A DNA stretch of 64,000 nt from CAJXNP01 sp050305935 (GCA_050305935.1 JBNLGG010000015.1:9102-73101), one strand, 5' to 3'; positions 52,667-62,310 are shown, counted from the first letter of the stretch. Notes: generated by a model from the sequence alone, not told the origin. Numbers and translations are program-made.

Positions 52667-55180
52667 TGCCGATTTGGCAAAATCTTTAAACCGTCTCGTC
52701 GTAGCAATTCCAAAACCAATCATCAAAACCAGCGTTCCCAGCCACAGGATATTTATGAAAGGTTTCTCAATAGCTTTCATAATGATATAATCTTTCTGGC
52801 GGGTTTGTATAGAGAACTCGAAGCTTTGTTCGTCAGGAAAGACATTCACAAAATTTATCTTTGCGCCAAACTCATCGCTTACCACTGGAATATTTCCGAT
52901 CATGTTGTCCTTCACGATGAATATTGGTTCAATGGTCTTGGTGTCGTTTTCTGCGTAAACTTCAATGATCGCTTTCACCGCCACATCTGTTGGCCCGAGG
53001 TTCATACCCGGCACTTGTTCCACCCTTTCCACCCCACTTAATTGGGCCACGTAGTCATTGATGAAGAATCGCTCCCCATTGGTCAATTTTTGAGTTTCCG
53101 GTTCATTCCAATCTTTATCTGTTTCTGGATCAGGAATGGTGCTGATATGCGTATAAAGATCTGCGGCAAGGCTTCTTTTGATATCCGGGGAAACCATTAG
53201 CCCCATTGACGGATTAACTTGCGCTCTTGGAAAAAGTGTAAAGACCTTTTCACTATTCTTTAAATAGTCAATTTCGTAGTAGGTATTTTCCTGGGATACC
53301 TGCACCGTATCGCCCATCTGAAAATACACTTTCCCGTCCCGTTCTATGTCATTGAGGACAATAGAAAGGTAGGAAGTTGCGGTAGGTTGTAGCTGGTGAA
53401 CAGGTACGTAGAAAGGTACACCTTTTACTTCTTTTCTTCTTCCTTTGTAAACCAATTCATATTCACGCATTTTTCGCGGCTCATTCTGAAACAGAAGCAC
53501 ATTTTCACGGTTCATTTCTTCAGAAAAATTAGAGGAATAGAGGAGCCCGCTATTATTTAATGAGACTACTCTGGAATAACCAGATGAAAATAAAATACCT
53601 ATCAGCATCATGGCAATACCAATATGAGCAATCGCCCCACCTGACAGGTTTGGTTTTTTCTTCAGCAGATTAAGAAGAATCTTCCCGTTGGCAAAAATGC
53701 TGTAATTAGCCGCGGTAATTAAAAATATGAATGAAGGAGTAGTAACTTTTTCCAGGACAATTATGATGGCCGAAACCAGTAAGGCAATGATAAATGGGAT
53801 GGTCAAAGCATCAAAAAATTTCTTCTTATCCATTTTATTCCAGTAGAAGAACTGGCCTGTCCCTGATAAAACGGCAATTAATACTCCGCCCCAGATTTGA
53901 ATGTTTGAGTAAAAGATTACCTGATCGGCGGGTGGGGCGATATTGGTCGTGACACTAAACATTCCCATCACCCAATTAAAAAATGGAATAGACGTAGGGA
54001 GAAGGACCTGAAAACCCATCAGGCATAAAATGATGATCCCGAGGAAAACCCAAAACTCTCTTGAGTAAGTAGATATTTCCTTTTCAGTTGTGGGTACATA
54101 TTTCCAATTACGAAATAACAAAGCAATTGAGATGATGGTGAAGGTCGATAAGTAAACAAATAGCTGAGCGTTCAATCCGAGATCAGTAAAAGAGTGAACC
54201 GACGCCTCACCGAGCACACCACTTCTTGTCAGAAACGTTGCGTAAAGTATCAGCAAAAAAGTAGCCACTGTCAGAATCATGGCTGATTTGAGGGCTGTAT
54301 TATTATTTTTAAAGATGATCATGGAATGAAGAGCTGCCACTTCGATGATCCATGGCACATAGACGGCATTTTCTACCGGATCCCAGTTCCAATATCCGCC
54401 AAAGCTCAATGTTTCATAGGCCCAATAAGCTCCCATCAATTGGCCGATCCCAAGGATGGCAACCGAGAAAATAGTCCAGGGAAGCGCTGGTTTGATCCAC
54501 TCGGAATATTTTTTTTGCCATAAACCGGCAATCAAAAAAGCAAAGGGAATAAGTGTAGTGGCATAACCCAGGAAGAGGGTCGGGGGATGGATTACCATCC
54601 AGTAATTCTGCAAAAGTGGGTTTAGGCCTGTTCCGTCTTCCGGGATGAAATTGGGATCTGCATCAAAAATCGGCGCATCGGTCATCACGTCTCGTAACAG
54701 TAAAAACGGAGAGCTACCAATTTTTAAATTGAAAAAGACGGCGCCCAGGATCATCGACGTCAGAAAGGCCTGCACCAGAGAAAACACCGTCATTACGGGT
54801 CCTTCCCATTGCTTACTGCTATTCATAAGGATGATGCCGAGAATGGTGTTCCAAAAGATCCACAGAAGGAAGCTTCCTTCCTGACCCTCCCAGAAACCGC
54901 TTAGTTTATAATAAAAAGGTAACTCACTGCTGGCATGGCTCCAGGCATAATGGTATTCAAAATAGTTGCCATAGATAATGGCAAACAGAACTACCACGAT
55001 TCCTAGCACGGCAACGCTGTGGATATAAAAAAACAATCTTCCATTACTTCTCCATCCGAGTTGCTCTTTCCCTGAATCAGATAGCGATTGCCTGAGATAG
55101 GAATACGTAGCAATCAGGGAAAAAATGAAGGAGATAATGACCAGCAGGTGCCCTACATTCCCAATGAGTGTATTTACCAT
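52661..55180 (-). CDS. ccmF: Cytochrome c heme lyase CcmF
   Basis: Membrane subunit that attaches heme to apocytochrome c. The 839 residues form many helices and contain the heme-handling WWD domain, with GGYWNWDPVENAVYVPWIIEV, plus flanking histidines (HPPTLFLGYA and, later, a conserved His in LSGGAIAHIGIAM). The large periplasmic part lies between about 560 and 800. It is at the 3' end of the operon. No CcmH or CcmG gene is visible downstream. The TonB-like size is normal for Bacteroidota. Confidence 0.93.
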   Translation of the reverse strand: MVNTLIGNVGHLLVIISFIFSLIATYSYLRQSLSDSGKEQLGWRSNGRLFFYIHSVAVLGIVVVLFAIIYGNYFEYHYAWSHASSELPFYYKLSGFWEGQEGSFLLWIFWNTILGIILMNSSKQWEGPVMTVFSLVQAFLTSMILGAVFFNLKIGSSPFLLLRDVMTDAPIFDADPNFIPEDGTGLNPLLQNYWMVIHPPTLFLGYATTLIPFAFLIAGLWQKKYSEWIKPALPWTIFSVAILGIGQLMGAYWAYETLSFGGYWNWDPVENAVYVPWIIEVAALHSMIIFKNNNTALKSAMILTVATFLLILYATFLTRSGVLGEASVHSFTDLGLNAQLFVYLSTFTIISIALLFRNWKYVPTTEKEISTYSREFWVFLGIIILCLMGFQVLLPTSIPFFNWVMGMFSVTTNIAPPADQVIFYSNIQIWGGVLIAVLSGTGQFFYWNKMDKKKFFDALTIPFIIALLVSAIIIVLEKVTTPSFIFLITAANYSIFANGKILLNLLKKKPNLSGGAIAHIGIAMMLIGILFSSGYSRVVSLNNSGLLYSSNFSEEMNRENVLLFQNEPRKMREYELVYKGRRKEVKGVPFYVPVHQLQPTATSYLSIVLNDIERDGKVYFQMGDTVQVSQENTYYEIDYLKNSEKVFTLFPRAQVNPSMGLMVSPDIKRSLAADLYTHISTIPDPETDKDWNEPETQKLTNGERFFINDYVAQLSGVERVEQVPGMNLGPTDVAVKAIIEVYAENDTKTIEPIFIVKDNMIGNIPVVSDEFGAKINFVNVFPDEQSFEFSIQTRQKDYIIMKAIEKPFINILWLGTLVLMIGFGIATTRRFKDFAKSAS

Positions 55181-55184
55181 TTTA

Positions 55185-55601
55185 CTATTTTAATTCGCTT
55201 ACCTTTATTGTTTCTTCCTGGTATTTGGAGGGGCATTTTAGAAGGATGTCGTCTGCTATAAATTTATTTTCCTTAAATGAACCGATTACTACTACCTGTT
55301 CTGATTTTTGGAAATCAGGGGGCATTGGTTCGTTATAAAAGACTTCATGAACTTCATTATTTGTATCGACCATTTGAAACGAAAAGGCTACCAGGTCTTC
55401 ACTTGGCTTTATCCCCACTATTTCCCCCATTTCATTTTTTGTTAGCTGTCCCACTACATGGATCTTTTTATTGTTACCATTTTCAGACATCTCTTTCGCC
55501 TCTTTAAAAGTCACATAGCTGCTCGCATCACCCGCAGTAACGATCACTATAAAGATGGCCGCCGCTATGACCAGTATTCCGATAATGTGTGTCTTTTTCA
55601 T
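55185..55601 (-). CDS. ccmE: Cytochrome c maturation heme chaperone CcmE, CxxxY variant
   Basis: CcmE carries heme covalently to CcmF. The 138 residues have an N-terminal membrane anchor (about 5-22) and an OB-fold domain. The usual heme-binding histidine motif HxxxY is replaced by CPSKY (Cys123, Tyr127) in ILLKCPSKYQEE. This CxxxY form is known from 'system I*' Ccm pathways of archaea, Desulfovibrio and others that lack CcmH, in line with the missing ccmH here. It lies 4 bp before ccmF. Confidence 0.92.
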   Translation of the reverse strand: MKKTHIIGILVIAAAIFIVIVTAGDASSYVTFKEAKEMSENGNNKKIHVVGQLTKNEMGEIVGIKPSEDLVAFSFQMVDTNNEVHEVFYNEPMPPDFQKSEQVVVIGSFKENKFIADDILLKCPSKYQEETIKVSELK

Positions 55602-55604
55602 GTT

Positions 55605-55862
55605 CTATTTCTTAGATTCCTTCAACTCATTTAATTCCTTCTCCAGTTTTTTCACATGCCGATCCGTCAACAGTAAATACATTGAAAAAAACGTAAAGAC
55701 GATCATCACTACTAATACAACCACGTAAATTTTTCCGTCCGCACGAAGGGCATCAGCCATTTCCACTTTGGTGGATTGGACAGTATCCTGTGCGAAGGCA
55801 GTATTCGTCAAACCAACAAAAATCAGCAGTAAATTTGCCAGGCCTAAAATCTTTTTGATCAT
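55605..55862 (-). CDS. ccmD: CcmD-like small membrane protein
   Basis: A protein of 85 residues from the ATG at 55862 (frame opens at 55874). It has a signal-like N-terminus (TAFAQ), one membrane helix (YVVVLVVMIVFTFFSMYLLL) and a charged C-terminal tail (DRHVKKLEKELNELK), the CcmD layout. CcmD helps release holo-CcmE from the CcmC complex. It is longer than proteobacterial CcmD because of the N-terminal signal. The position between ccmC and ccmE supports the call. Confidence 0.82.
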   Translation of the reverse strand: MIKKILGLANLLLIFVGLTNTAFAQDTVQSTKVEMADALRADGKIYVVVLVVMIVFTFFSMYLLLTDRHVKKLEKELNELKESKK

Positions 55863-55866
55863 GATT

Positions 55867-56547
55867 TCAATCAATATGGTGTATAATTTCTTCTCTTATC
55901 TTTCTCAATCTTATCCTCAATGAAGCAAGCCACATCCCGATAATAGTCCATCCGATAATGGCCGGGTAAAATACCTTTCTTAAATTGTTGTCAAGATCAT
56001 AGGAATTAAACCCGGGATTGCCTCCATTGCCAGGATGTAACGAATCGGTCATTCTCGGCAATATAAATATTAAAGGAATCATCGCTGTAAAAGCAAAAAT
56101 ATTATAGACGGCGCTTATTCGTGCTTTTTGTTCCTCGCTTTCGATGGACGCCCTTAATACGATGTAGGCAAGATAGATCAGGAGGGCAATGGTTGTGCCG
56201 TTTAATTTTGGATCATTTACCCACCAATTTCCCCAGGTAAAACGGGCCCACACAGATCCGGTAGCCACCCCGATTAGCCCTAATACAATCCCCATCCTGG
56301 CAAATTCCGATGCGACGATGTCATGATACGGTTTGGAGTCGGATAAATATTTTATGGAATAAATCACTGAAACCACCAAAATGATAAACATGGCAAACCA
56401 CATGGCGACGTGAAAAAACAGGTTTCTCACTGTTTCATTGAGAATGTCCAGCCTCGGTGCACGTATCAGAAACCCCGCGATCAATGTATAATATACCAGG
56501 ATGATTCCCAGATATTTCCACCAGGATTGTTGGATTAATTTAACCAT
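55867..56547 (-). CDS. ccmC: Heme exporter / CcmC-type protein
   Basis: Membrane protein that presents heme to CcmE. The 226 residues have six helices and a WWD domain: TWGNWWVNDPKLNGTTIALLIYL, with conserved His residues around it (FHVAMWFAM, SLHPGNGG). Length fits CcmC. It is 9 bp after ccmB and slightly overlaps the upstream end of the ccmD reading frame. Confidence 0.92.
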   Translation of the reverse strand: MVKLIQQSWWKYLGIILVYYTLIAGFLIRAPRLDILNETVRNLFFHVAMWFAMFIILVVSVIYSIKYLSDSKPYHDIVASEFARMGIVLGLIGVATGSVWARFTWGNWWVNDPKLNGTTIALLIYLAYIVLRASIESEEQKARISAVYNIFAFTAMIPLIFILPRMTDSLHPGNGGNPGFNSYDLDNNLRKVFYPAIIGWTIIGMWLASLRIRLRKIREEIIHHID

Positions 56548-56556
56548 GGTACAAGT

Positions 56557-57228
56557 TTACGACGATTTCCACAGATATGGAAACAATAAAAGTGAACTTG
56601 TGATACTTATCACGACTATTGCCAAAAGTGTCACCATGCTGTCGATGCTGATTTCCGTCGGCAATCCATCGATGGCATTTCTTGAGATTTTTAGAACCAA
56701 TAGAAGGATAGGAAGAATGATGGGGAAACCAAGGATTGCCATTAGTGTTGAACTATTGGACGCCTTTGAGGCAATACTGGATATTGTAGTAAAAGATGAA
56801 GCAAATCCCATCGCTCCCAAAAAGGAGGTTAACACAAATGTCCCCATATTCTGGACTGGATTCCCTAAAACAATGGAGTACAAAACTACCCCCACTGCAA
56901 TTAAAAACAGCATCAGCAGGGTGTTGTATATAATTTTTGCGAGGATTATTTCTACGGGGCTGCAAAGTGTATAGTAATACAGTTGCAGGCCTTTCTTTTC
57001 CTGGATAAAGCTTTTGGCTATTGAGTTAACTGCAGTGAACAGTAGTATGATCCACAACACAGCATTCCAGATGATAGGATGGATTTGGGAATTCTTGAGC
57101 GTGATGGCCATAAAAATCACGAAAATGGAACTTATTAAATACAAAAGCATTCCTCCAAGGGCATACATTTGCCGGAGTTCGATTGAGAATTCTTTTTTAA
57201 TTAACTCAAATAAATGATTCAATTTCAT
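56557..57228 (-). CDS. ccmB: Heme exporter membrane subunit CcmB
   Basis: Membrane subunit of the CcmAB ABC transporter that supports release of heme-loaded CcmE. The 223 residues form six helices, with IKKEFSIELRQMYALGG at the N-terminus (the family start) and SPVEIILAKIIYNTLLML. No ATPase subunit CcmA is encoded in this cluster or next to it. First gene of the operon, behind the -7 element at 57237. Confidence 0.87.
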   Translation of the reverse strand: MKLNHLFELIKKEFSIELRQMYALGGMLLYLISSIFVIFMAITLKNSQIHPIIWNAVLWIILLFTAVNSIAKSFIQEKKGLQLYYYTLCSPVEIILAKIIYNTLLMLFLIAVGVVLYSIVLGNPVQNMGTFVLTSFLGAMGFASSFTTISSIASKASNSSTLMAILGFPIILPILLLVLKISRNAIDGLPTEISIDSMVTLLAIVVISITSSLLLFPYLWKSS

Positions 57229-57236
57229 AATCGGAG

Positions 57237-57244
57237 CAAAAGTA
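57237..57244 (-). promoter_or_regulatory. -7 promoter element for the ccm operon
   Basis: On the minus strand TACTTTTG, full TAnnTTTG match, 9 bp before the ccmB start. This would give a nearly leaderless transcript. No TTG at -33. Confidence 0.4.
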
Positions 57245-57296
57245 GGTTTTATGATAAATAATATGAAAAACGATCATGTAATTATTGTCAATTCTT

Positions 57297-57304
57297 TATT
57301 TTTG
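57297..57304 (+). promoter_or_regulatory. -7 promoter element for the polysaccharide locus
   Basis: TATTTTTG, full match, 29 bp before the TTG start at 57333. It is probably the promoter of the whole polysaccharide operon, whose genes are tightly spaced. No TTG at -33. Confidence 0.45.
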
Positions 57305-57332
57305 TCGCCATCATCAAATCGATTATAGTTAA

Positions 57333-58349
57333 TTGGAAACAGTTCTGGTAACAGGTGCAGCCGGCTTCATTGGCTTTCACCTTTCGAAAAAATTAGTTAA
57401 TGAAGGATATCGTGTAATAGGACTGGACAGTGTAAATGACTACTATGATGTCAGGTTGAAGGAGTCAAGGTTAGACATCTTGAGTGAGTTGGATGGATTT
57501 ACATTTGTGAAAGCACATCTGGAGGACAAAGCGAAAATCAATAACACTTTTGATTCATATACATTTGATTTTGTAGTTAATCTGGCTGCTCAAGCAGGAG
57601 TTAGATATTCCCTGACTAACCCGGATGCATATATTCAATCAAATATTGTAGGATTTACGAACATCCTCGAAGCCTGCCGTCATCATAAGGTGAGGCATCT
57701 GGTGTATGCCTCTTCAAGCTCGGTATATGGATCAAATACCAAAATGCCATTTTCGGTCCACGACAATGTGGATCACCCGGTTTCCCTGTATGCGGCGTCA
57801 AAAAAGTCGAATGAATTAATGGCGCATACATATTCCCATTTGTTTAACATTCCTACGACGGGATTGAGGTTTTTTACAGTCTATGGTCCTTGGGGAAGGC
57901 CTGATATGGCTTTATTTTTATTTACCAAGGCCATCATCGAAGGAAAGCCGATCGATGTTTTTAACTATGGGAAAATGAAAAGGGATTTCACTTACATCGA
58001 TGATATCATCGAAGGAGTGTACCGGGTAATGATCAATGTTCCGGAAGGAAATGAAAGTTGGACAGGAGACAATCCCGACCCTTCGTCTAGTAAGGCGCCT
58101 TACAAAGTCTACAATATTGGTAACAATCAACCGGTCGAATTACTGGATTTCATTAAAGCTATTGAAAATAGGCTTGGTAAAACGGCTGAAAAAAATATGA
58201 TGCCCATTCAGCCCGGGGACGTTCCTGCTACTTTTGCAGATGTCGAAGCACTAATAAAAGATACGGGATTCAAGCCGTCTACGTCCATACAGCAGGGAAT
58301 TGATAACTTTATCAGTTGGTATCTTGAGTATTATAAGATCAAGTTATGA
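57333..58349 (+). CDS. UDP-glucuronate 4-epimerase-like protein
   Basis: A 338-residue short-chain dehydrogenase/epimerase: NAD motif TGAAGFIGFHL, the LDSVNDYYDVRLKESRL motif typical of UDP-glucuronate epimerases, and the catalytic Tyr-x3-Lys in SLYAASKKSNE. It converts UDP-glucuronate to UDP-galacturonate for a surface polysaccharide. The start is TTG at 57333 because no ATG precedes TGAAG. The stop overlaps the next ATG by 4 bp (58346-58349). Confidence 0.9.
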   Translation: METVLVTGAAGFIGFHLSKKLVNEGYRVIGLDSVNDYYDVRLKESRLDILSELDGFTFVKAHLEDKAKINNTFDSYTFDFVVNLAAQAGVRYSLTNPDAYIQSNIVGFTNILEACRHHKVRHLVYASSSSVYGSNTKMPFSVHDNVDHPVSLYAASKKSNELMAHTYSHLFNIPTTGLRFFTVYGPWGRPDMALFLFTKAIIEGKPIDVFNYGKMKRDFTYIDDIIEGVYRVMINVPEGNESWTGDNPDPSSSKAPYKVYNIGNNQPVELLDFIKAIENRLGKTAEKNMMPIQPGDVPATFADVEALIKDTGFKPSTSIQQGIDNFISWYLEYYKIKL

Positions 58350-61036
58350 AAAAACGACACATACTTTTTATACTATTTTGTCTTCCTTTTTTTTTAGGAA
58401 ATGTTTTAATAGCTCAAAACATTCCCAAAAACCTGGATATAAATCAAATTAGTCCTTCTCAAATCGCTTCAGTCAACATTGATGATATCTCTGATGCTCA
58501 ATTGCAAATATTCTTGGAGCGGTTCAACGAGAGTGGATTGACAGAGAAAGAGTTGGAAATAGCTTTGGCGTCAAAAGGGATGCCAAGGGCGCAGATCCAA
58601 AAGCTAAAAGCCCGAATTGCCAAGTTAAAGTCGACATCCATCTCTTCAGGTTCTACAGGATATGATAGGGTAAGAACCAGGGAGGAATTGGCATTTCGTC
58701 AGGATGATTTATTCCAATCCCTGACCAAGGATTATGAAGAGTTGGTTAGCCAGGAGGAAAAAGAAAAGCTCAAAAAGATATTTGGATACAATCTTTTCAA
58801 TTCTGAACTGCTTACGTTTGAACCTTCCCTAAATGTTCCAACTCCTAAAAACTATGTGCTGGGGGCCGGGGATGAAATCATTATTGACGTCTGGGGAGCT
58901 TCCGAGCAAACTTACCAGGAAATCATTTCACCTGATGGTTATATAAAAATTCCCAACCTGGGTCCGATATACTTGAATGGACTAACAATCGAAGATGGGT
59001 CGGTAAGAATAAAGAGTAGACTAACACAAATTTATTCTGGATTAAGTTCATCAGGAGGTAGGCGACCAAATACATTCGTGCAGGTGTCAATTGGGCAGGT
59101 CAGAACGATCAGGGTTTCTGTCATCGGTGAAGCGATTAGTCCGGGAACTTTTAATGTCAGTTCGCTATCTACCATAGGAAACGTTTTGTATTTATCCGGG
59201 GGGCCAAATATCAATGGTTCTCTGAGAAACATAGAGTTATTGCGAGATGGTAATGTAATCGATCAATTCGACGGCTATGATTTTTTAATCAAAGGGCAAA
59301 TAGTCAAAAATGTTCGGCTACAGGATAGGGATATCGTTAGGGTATTACCTTATGAAAACAGGGTAGAGATAAGCGGAGAAATCAAAAGGCCGGGGATATA
59401 TGAGATGAAAGAAGGCGAGACATTTGAGGATCTCATTTTATTCGCAGGAGGTTTTACTGAAAATGCATACTCAGGGATTGTTAAGATAAGAAGGAATAAT
59501 GGAATCACCAGAGAATTTGTTGATTTGACCAATAAAGAGTTTGGCTTACAATCACCTCAAAATGGTGACTATGTGATGGTGGGAGGGATTATTGATCGCT
59601 TTGAAAACAGGATCCAAATCAGAGGCGCTGTTTTCAGGGAAGGTGAATATGAGTTAACAGAAGAGCTAACGCTCACTCAATTGATCGAAAAGGCGCAAGG
59701 ATTGCGAGGTGACGCATTTTTAGAAAGAGGGACAATCTATCGCACGAAGGAAGATTATTCTAATGAAGTGATTTCCTTTAACATCAGACAAATTCTAAAA
59801 GGAGAAGAAAAAGACATTAGTCTTTCCAGAGAAGATGTTATAAATATCCCTTCGATTTATGACCTAAAGGAAGAATTTTATCTGCAGGTTTTCGGAGAAG
59901 TAAAATCTCCTGGTGTTTATCCGTTTGCAGAAGCCATTTCTGTGGAAGATCTTCTCCTCAAGGCAGGAGGATTGAGGGAGTCAGCATCCGGTTCACATGT
60001 GGAGGTAGCCCGAAGAGTTAAAGATGTTGAGCAAAATGGGAATAGAAACAGTACGGCCGAAATATTTACATTTTCGATTAGCGAAACCCTGGCCCTTTCA
60101 GCGGAGGCATCTAATTTCATACTTCAGCCATTCGATCAGGTTTACATAAGAAAATCGCCAGGGTACCAACAACAAATCAACATAAAAGTTGAAGGAGAGG
60201 TATTGTATCCGGGTTTTTATGCACTAGAGAAAAAAGATGAAAGGATATCTGATATCTTAAAACGAACCGGTGGATTGACGTCAGAGGGATTTGCCAAGGG
60301 AGCTACTTTGATAAGACGAACAGAATTTAATCCACCCAAAAGTGATGATTTAATAAGGTTGGAGAGTTTACAACAAATGAAACAGAACAACGAAACCAAC
60401 CAGATATTGCAGGAGAATTATTCTTTATCTGAAACCGAGGCTTTGTTGTTTAAGAGGCTCAATGACATTGAGCAACAACTAGAGAACTATGATTTGGAAT
60501 CAGATGCAGAACAAGGTAGGGAAGGCTTGAATGTGAAAAGAAACAGATTAAAAGAACTATTGGAAAAAGATTCAACGCTGATTCAAGAGGGATTGGAACT
60601 GGTCAAATACGAGACTATCGGTATTGACCTTGAAAAGATATTGGGTAACCCAGGATCAAAGTTTGATTTGATTTTGAACGATGGTGATATTATTTCAATA
60701 CCTAAGAAATTAGAGACGGTTCGTTTAAGAGGAGAATTTCTCTATCCGATCACTGTTCGATATGATGAGACAAATAGTTTTAATGATTTTGTAAGTCAGG
60801 CGGGAGGTTTCACTGAGAATGCGAAGAAAGGTAAAACGTATGTGCTGTATGCCAATGGATCGGTTGACAGGACTCGTAAATTTTTATTCTGGAATAATTA
60901 TCCAAAAGTGGAAAGAGGGGCAGAAATTATAGCACCCGAAAAACCTGAACGAAGAAAAATGACAACTGCTGAAATTGTAGCTATCAGCACAAGTATGGCA
61001 AGTATGGCATTAATTATTTCTCGCATCTTACAATAA
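58346..61036 (+). CDS. Polysaccharide export protein (Wza-like) with six SLBB repeats
   Basis: A large 896-residue exporter of the outer-membrane polysaccharide channel. It has a signal peptide (LIAQ), a helical region with a helix-hairpin-helix-like stretch (about 30-110), the poly-export domain (about 165-240, starting YVLGAGDEIIIDVWG), and six SLBB repeats of the form xGExxxPGxY...AGG at about 254, 340, 422, 513, 611 and 791. A coiled-coil linker lies before the last, and a final helix (TSMASMALIISRIL) at the C-terminus. The number of SLBB domains is more than in E. coli Wza (two), so the channel's periplasmic part is extended. Confidence 0.92.
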   Translation: MKKRHILFILFCLPFFLGNVLIAQNIPKNLDINQISPSQIASVNIDDISDAQLQIFLERFNESGLTEKELEIALASKGMPRAQIQKLKARIAKLKSTSISSGSTGYDRVRTREELAFRQDDLFQSLTKDYEELVSQEEKEKLKKIFGYNLFNSELLTFEPSLNVPTPKNYVLGAGDEIIIDVWGASEQTYQEIISPDGYIKIPNLGPIYLNGLTIEDGSVRIKSRLTQIYSGLSSSGGRRPNTFVQVSIGQVRTIRVSVIGEAISPGTFNVSSLSTIGNVLYLSGGPNINGSLRNIELLRDGNVIDQFDGYDFLIKGQIVKNVRLQDRDIVRVLPYENRVEISGEIKRPGIYEMKEGETFEDLILFAGGFTENAYSGIVKIRRNNGITREFVDLTNKEFGLQSPQNGDYVMVGGIIDRFENRIQIRGAVFREGEYELTEELTLTQLIEKAQGLRGDAFLERGTIYRTKEDYSNEVISFNIRQILKGEEKDISLSREDVINIPSIYDLKEEFYLQVFGEVKSPGVYPFAEAISVEDLLLKAGGLRESASGSHVEVARRVKDVEQNGNRNSTAEIFTFSISETLALSAEASNFILQPFDQVYIRKSPGYQQQINIKVEGEVLYPGFYALEKKDERISDILKRTGGLTSEGFAKGATLIRRTEFNPPKSDDLIRLESLQQMKQNNETNQILQENYSLSETEALLFKRLNDIEQQLENYDLESDAEQGREGLNVKRNRLKELLEKDSTLIQEGLELVKYETIGIDLEKILGNPGSKFDLILNDGDIISIPKKLETVRLRGEFLYPITVRYDETNSFNDFVSQAGGFTENAKKGKTYVLYANGSVDRTRKFLFWNNYPKVERGAEIIAPEKPERRKMTTAEIVAISTSMASMALIISRILQ

Positions 61037-61056
61037 ATTAGTAAATCAGAATAGAA

Positions 61057-62310
61057 TTGGAAACAATAGTAATTATTGGCTTGGGATATGTAGGTCTTCC
61101 GTTGGCTGTGGAGTTTGGCAAGAGCAGACCGGTCATAGGTTTTGATATTAACAGGAAGAGAATTGAAGAACTAAAAAACAATTTCGATAAGACGCTTGAG
61201 GTTGATAAAAAAGACATGGAATCCGCGGCATTCTTAACATTTACCGATGAAATTGAAGATATAGCAGAAGCGAATATATACATTGTTACAGTTCCCACGC
61301 CTATCGACGCCTATAAAAAGCCCGACCTCACTCCACTGATCAGAGCGAGTGAAACAGTCGGAAAAGTATTAAAGAGGGAAGACATTGTGATTTACGAATC
61401 AACGGTTTTTCCAGGAGCAACTGAGGAAATATGTGTACCGGTTCTTGAGCAATATTCGGGATTAACATTCAATGTGGATTTTTACTGTGGTTATTCCCCT
61501 GAAAGGATCAACCCGGGAGACAAGGTCAATACCCTGACTAACATTAAAAAGGTTACTAGTGGAAGTACACCTGAAATTTCGGAAAAAATTGATCAACTCT
61601 ATAAGGAGATTATTTCTGCTGGCACCTACAAAGCGCCATCTATTAAAGTGGCAGAGGCAGCCAAAGTTATCGAGAATTCCCAACGGGATTTAAACATCGC
61701 TTTTGTCAACGAGTTGGCCATGATATTTGACCGGGTAGGAATCGACACGAAGGAGGTGTTAGATGCCGCTGGAACAAAATGGAATTTTTTGCCTTTTAAA
61801 CCAGGGTTGGTTGGTGGACATTGCATTGGGGTTGATCCATATTATCTGACCTACAAAGCAGAAGCGTTGGGATACAATCCACAGGTCATATTAGCAGGAA
61901 GGAGGATAAATGATAATATGGGTGTGTACGTTGCCAATCAAATTGTAAAACTTCTTGTTCAAAAAGGGCATGCCGTTCTTAACTCAAAAGTGTTGGTGTT
62001 GGGTATAACGTTTAAGGAAAACTGTCCCGATATCAGGAATTCCAGGGTAATCGATGTCATTAATGAATTGTCTGGATTTGGGATCGATGTGGAAGTGTAT
62101 GATCCACATGCTGACAAGGATGAGGTGAAACACGAATATGGAATTGACTTGCAGGAAGGTCTCAACAAAAGTTATGATGCCGTGGTTTTGTCGGTTAACC
62201 ATGAAAGTTTTTCTGATTTGGATTGGAACAATTTAAAAAAAGGAGACAATTCGGTGATATATGATGTTAAAAGTGCATTGCCACGGGAAATAGTAACAAA
62301 AAGACTTTGA
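61057..62310 (+). CDS. Nucleotide-sugar (UDP-N-acetyl-hexosamine or UDP-glucose type) dehydrogenase
   Basis: A 417-residue NAD-dependent 6-dehydrogenase of the TviB/WbpO/Ugd group. The NAD motif is IIGLGYVGLPLAVEFG. The active-site Cys lies in LVGGHCIGVDPYYLTYKAEALGYNP, and the STVFPGATEEI and VLVLGITFKENCPDIRNSRVIDV motifs are those of the family. It makes a UDP-uronic acid, probably UDP-GalNAcA or UDP-GlcNAcA by similarity to TviB. The TTG start at 61057 is chosen because the NAD motif begins at once. The context with the first epimerase gene suggests a uronic acid in the polymer. Confidence 0.9.
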   Translation: METIVIIGLGYVGLPLAVEFGKSRPVIGFDINRKRIEELKNNFDKTLEVDKKDMESAAFLTFTDEIEDIAEANIYIVTVPTPIDAYKKPDLTPLIRASETVGKVLKREDIVIYESTVFPGATEEICVPVLEQYSGLTFNVDFYCGYSPERINPGDKVNTLTNIKKVTSGSTPEISEKIDQLYKEIISAGTYKAPSIKVAEAAKVIENSQRDLNIAFVNELAMIFDRVGIDTKEVLDAAGTKWNFLPFKPGLVGGHCIGVDPYYLTYKAEALGYNPQVILAGRRINDNMGVYVANQIVKLLVQKGHAVLNSKVLVLGITFKENCPDIRNSRVIDVINELSGFGIDVEVYDPHADKDEVKHEYGIDLQEGLNKSYDAVVLSVNHESFSDLDWNNLKKGDNSVIYDVKSALPREIVTKRL

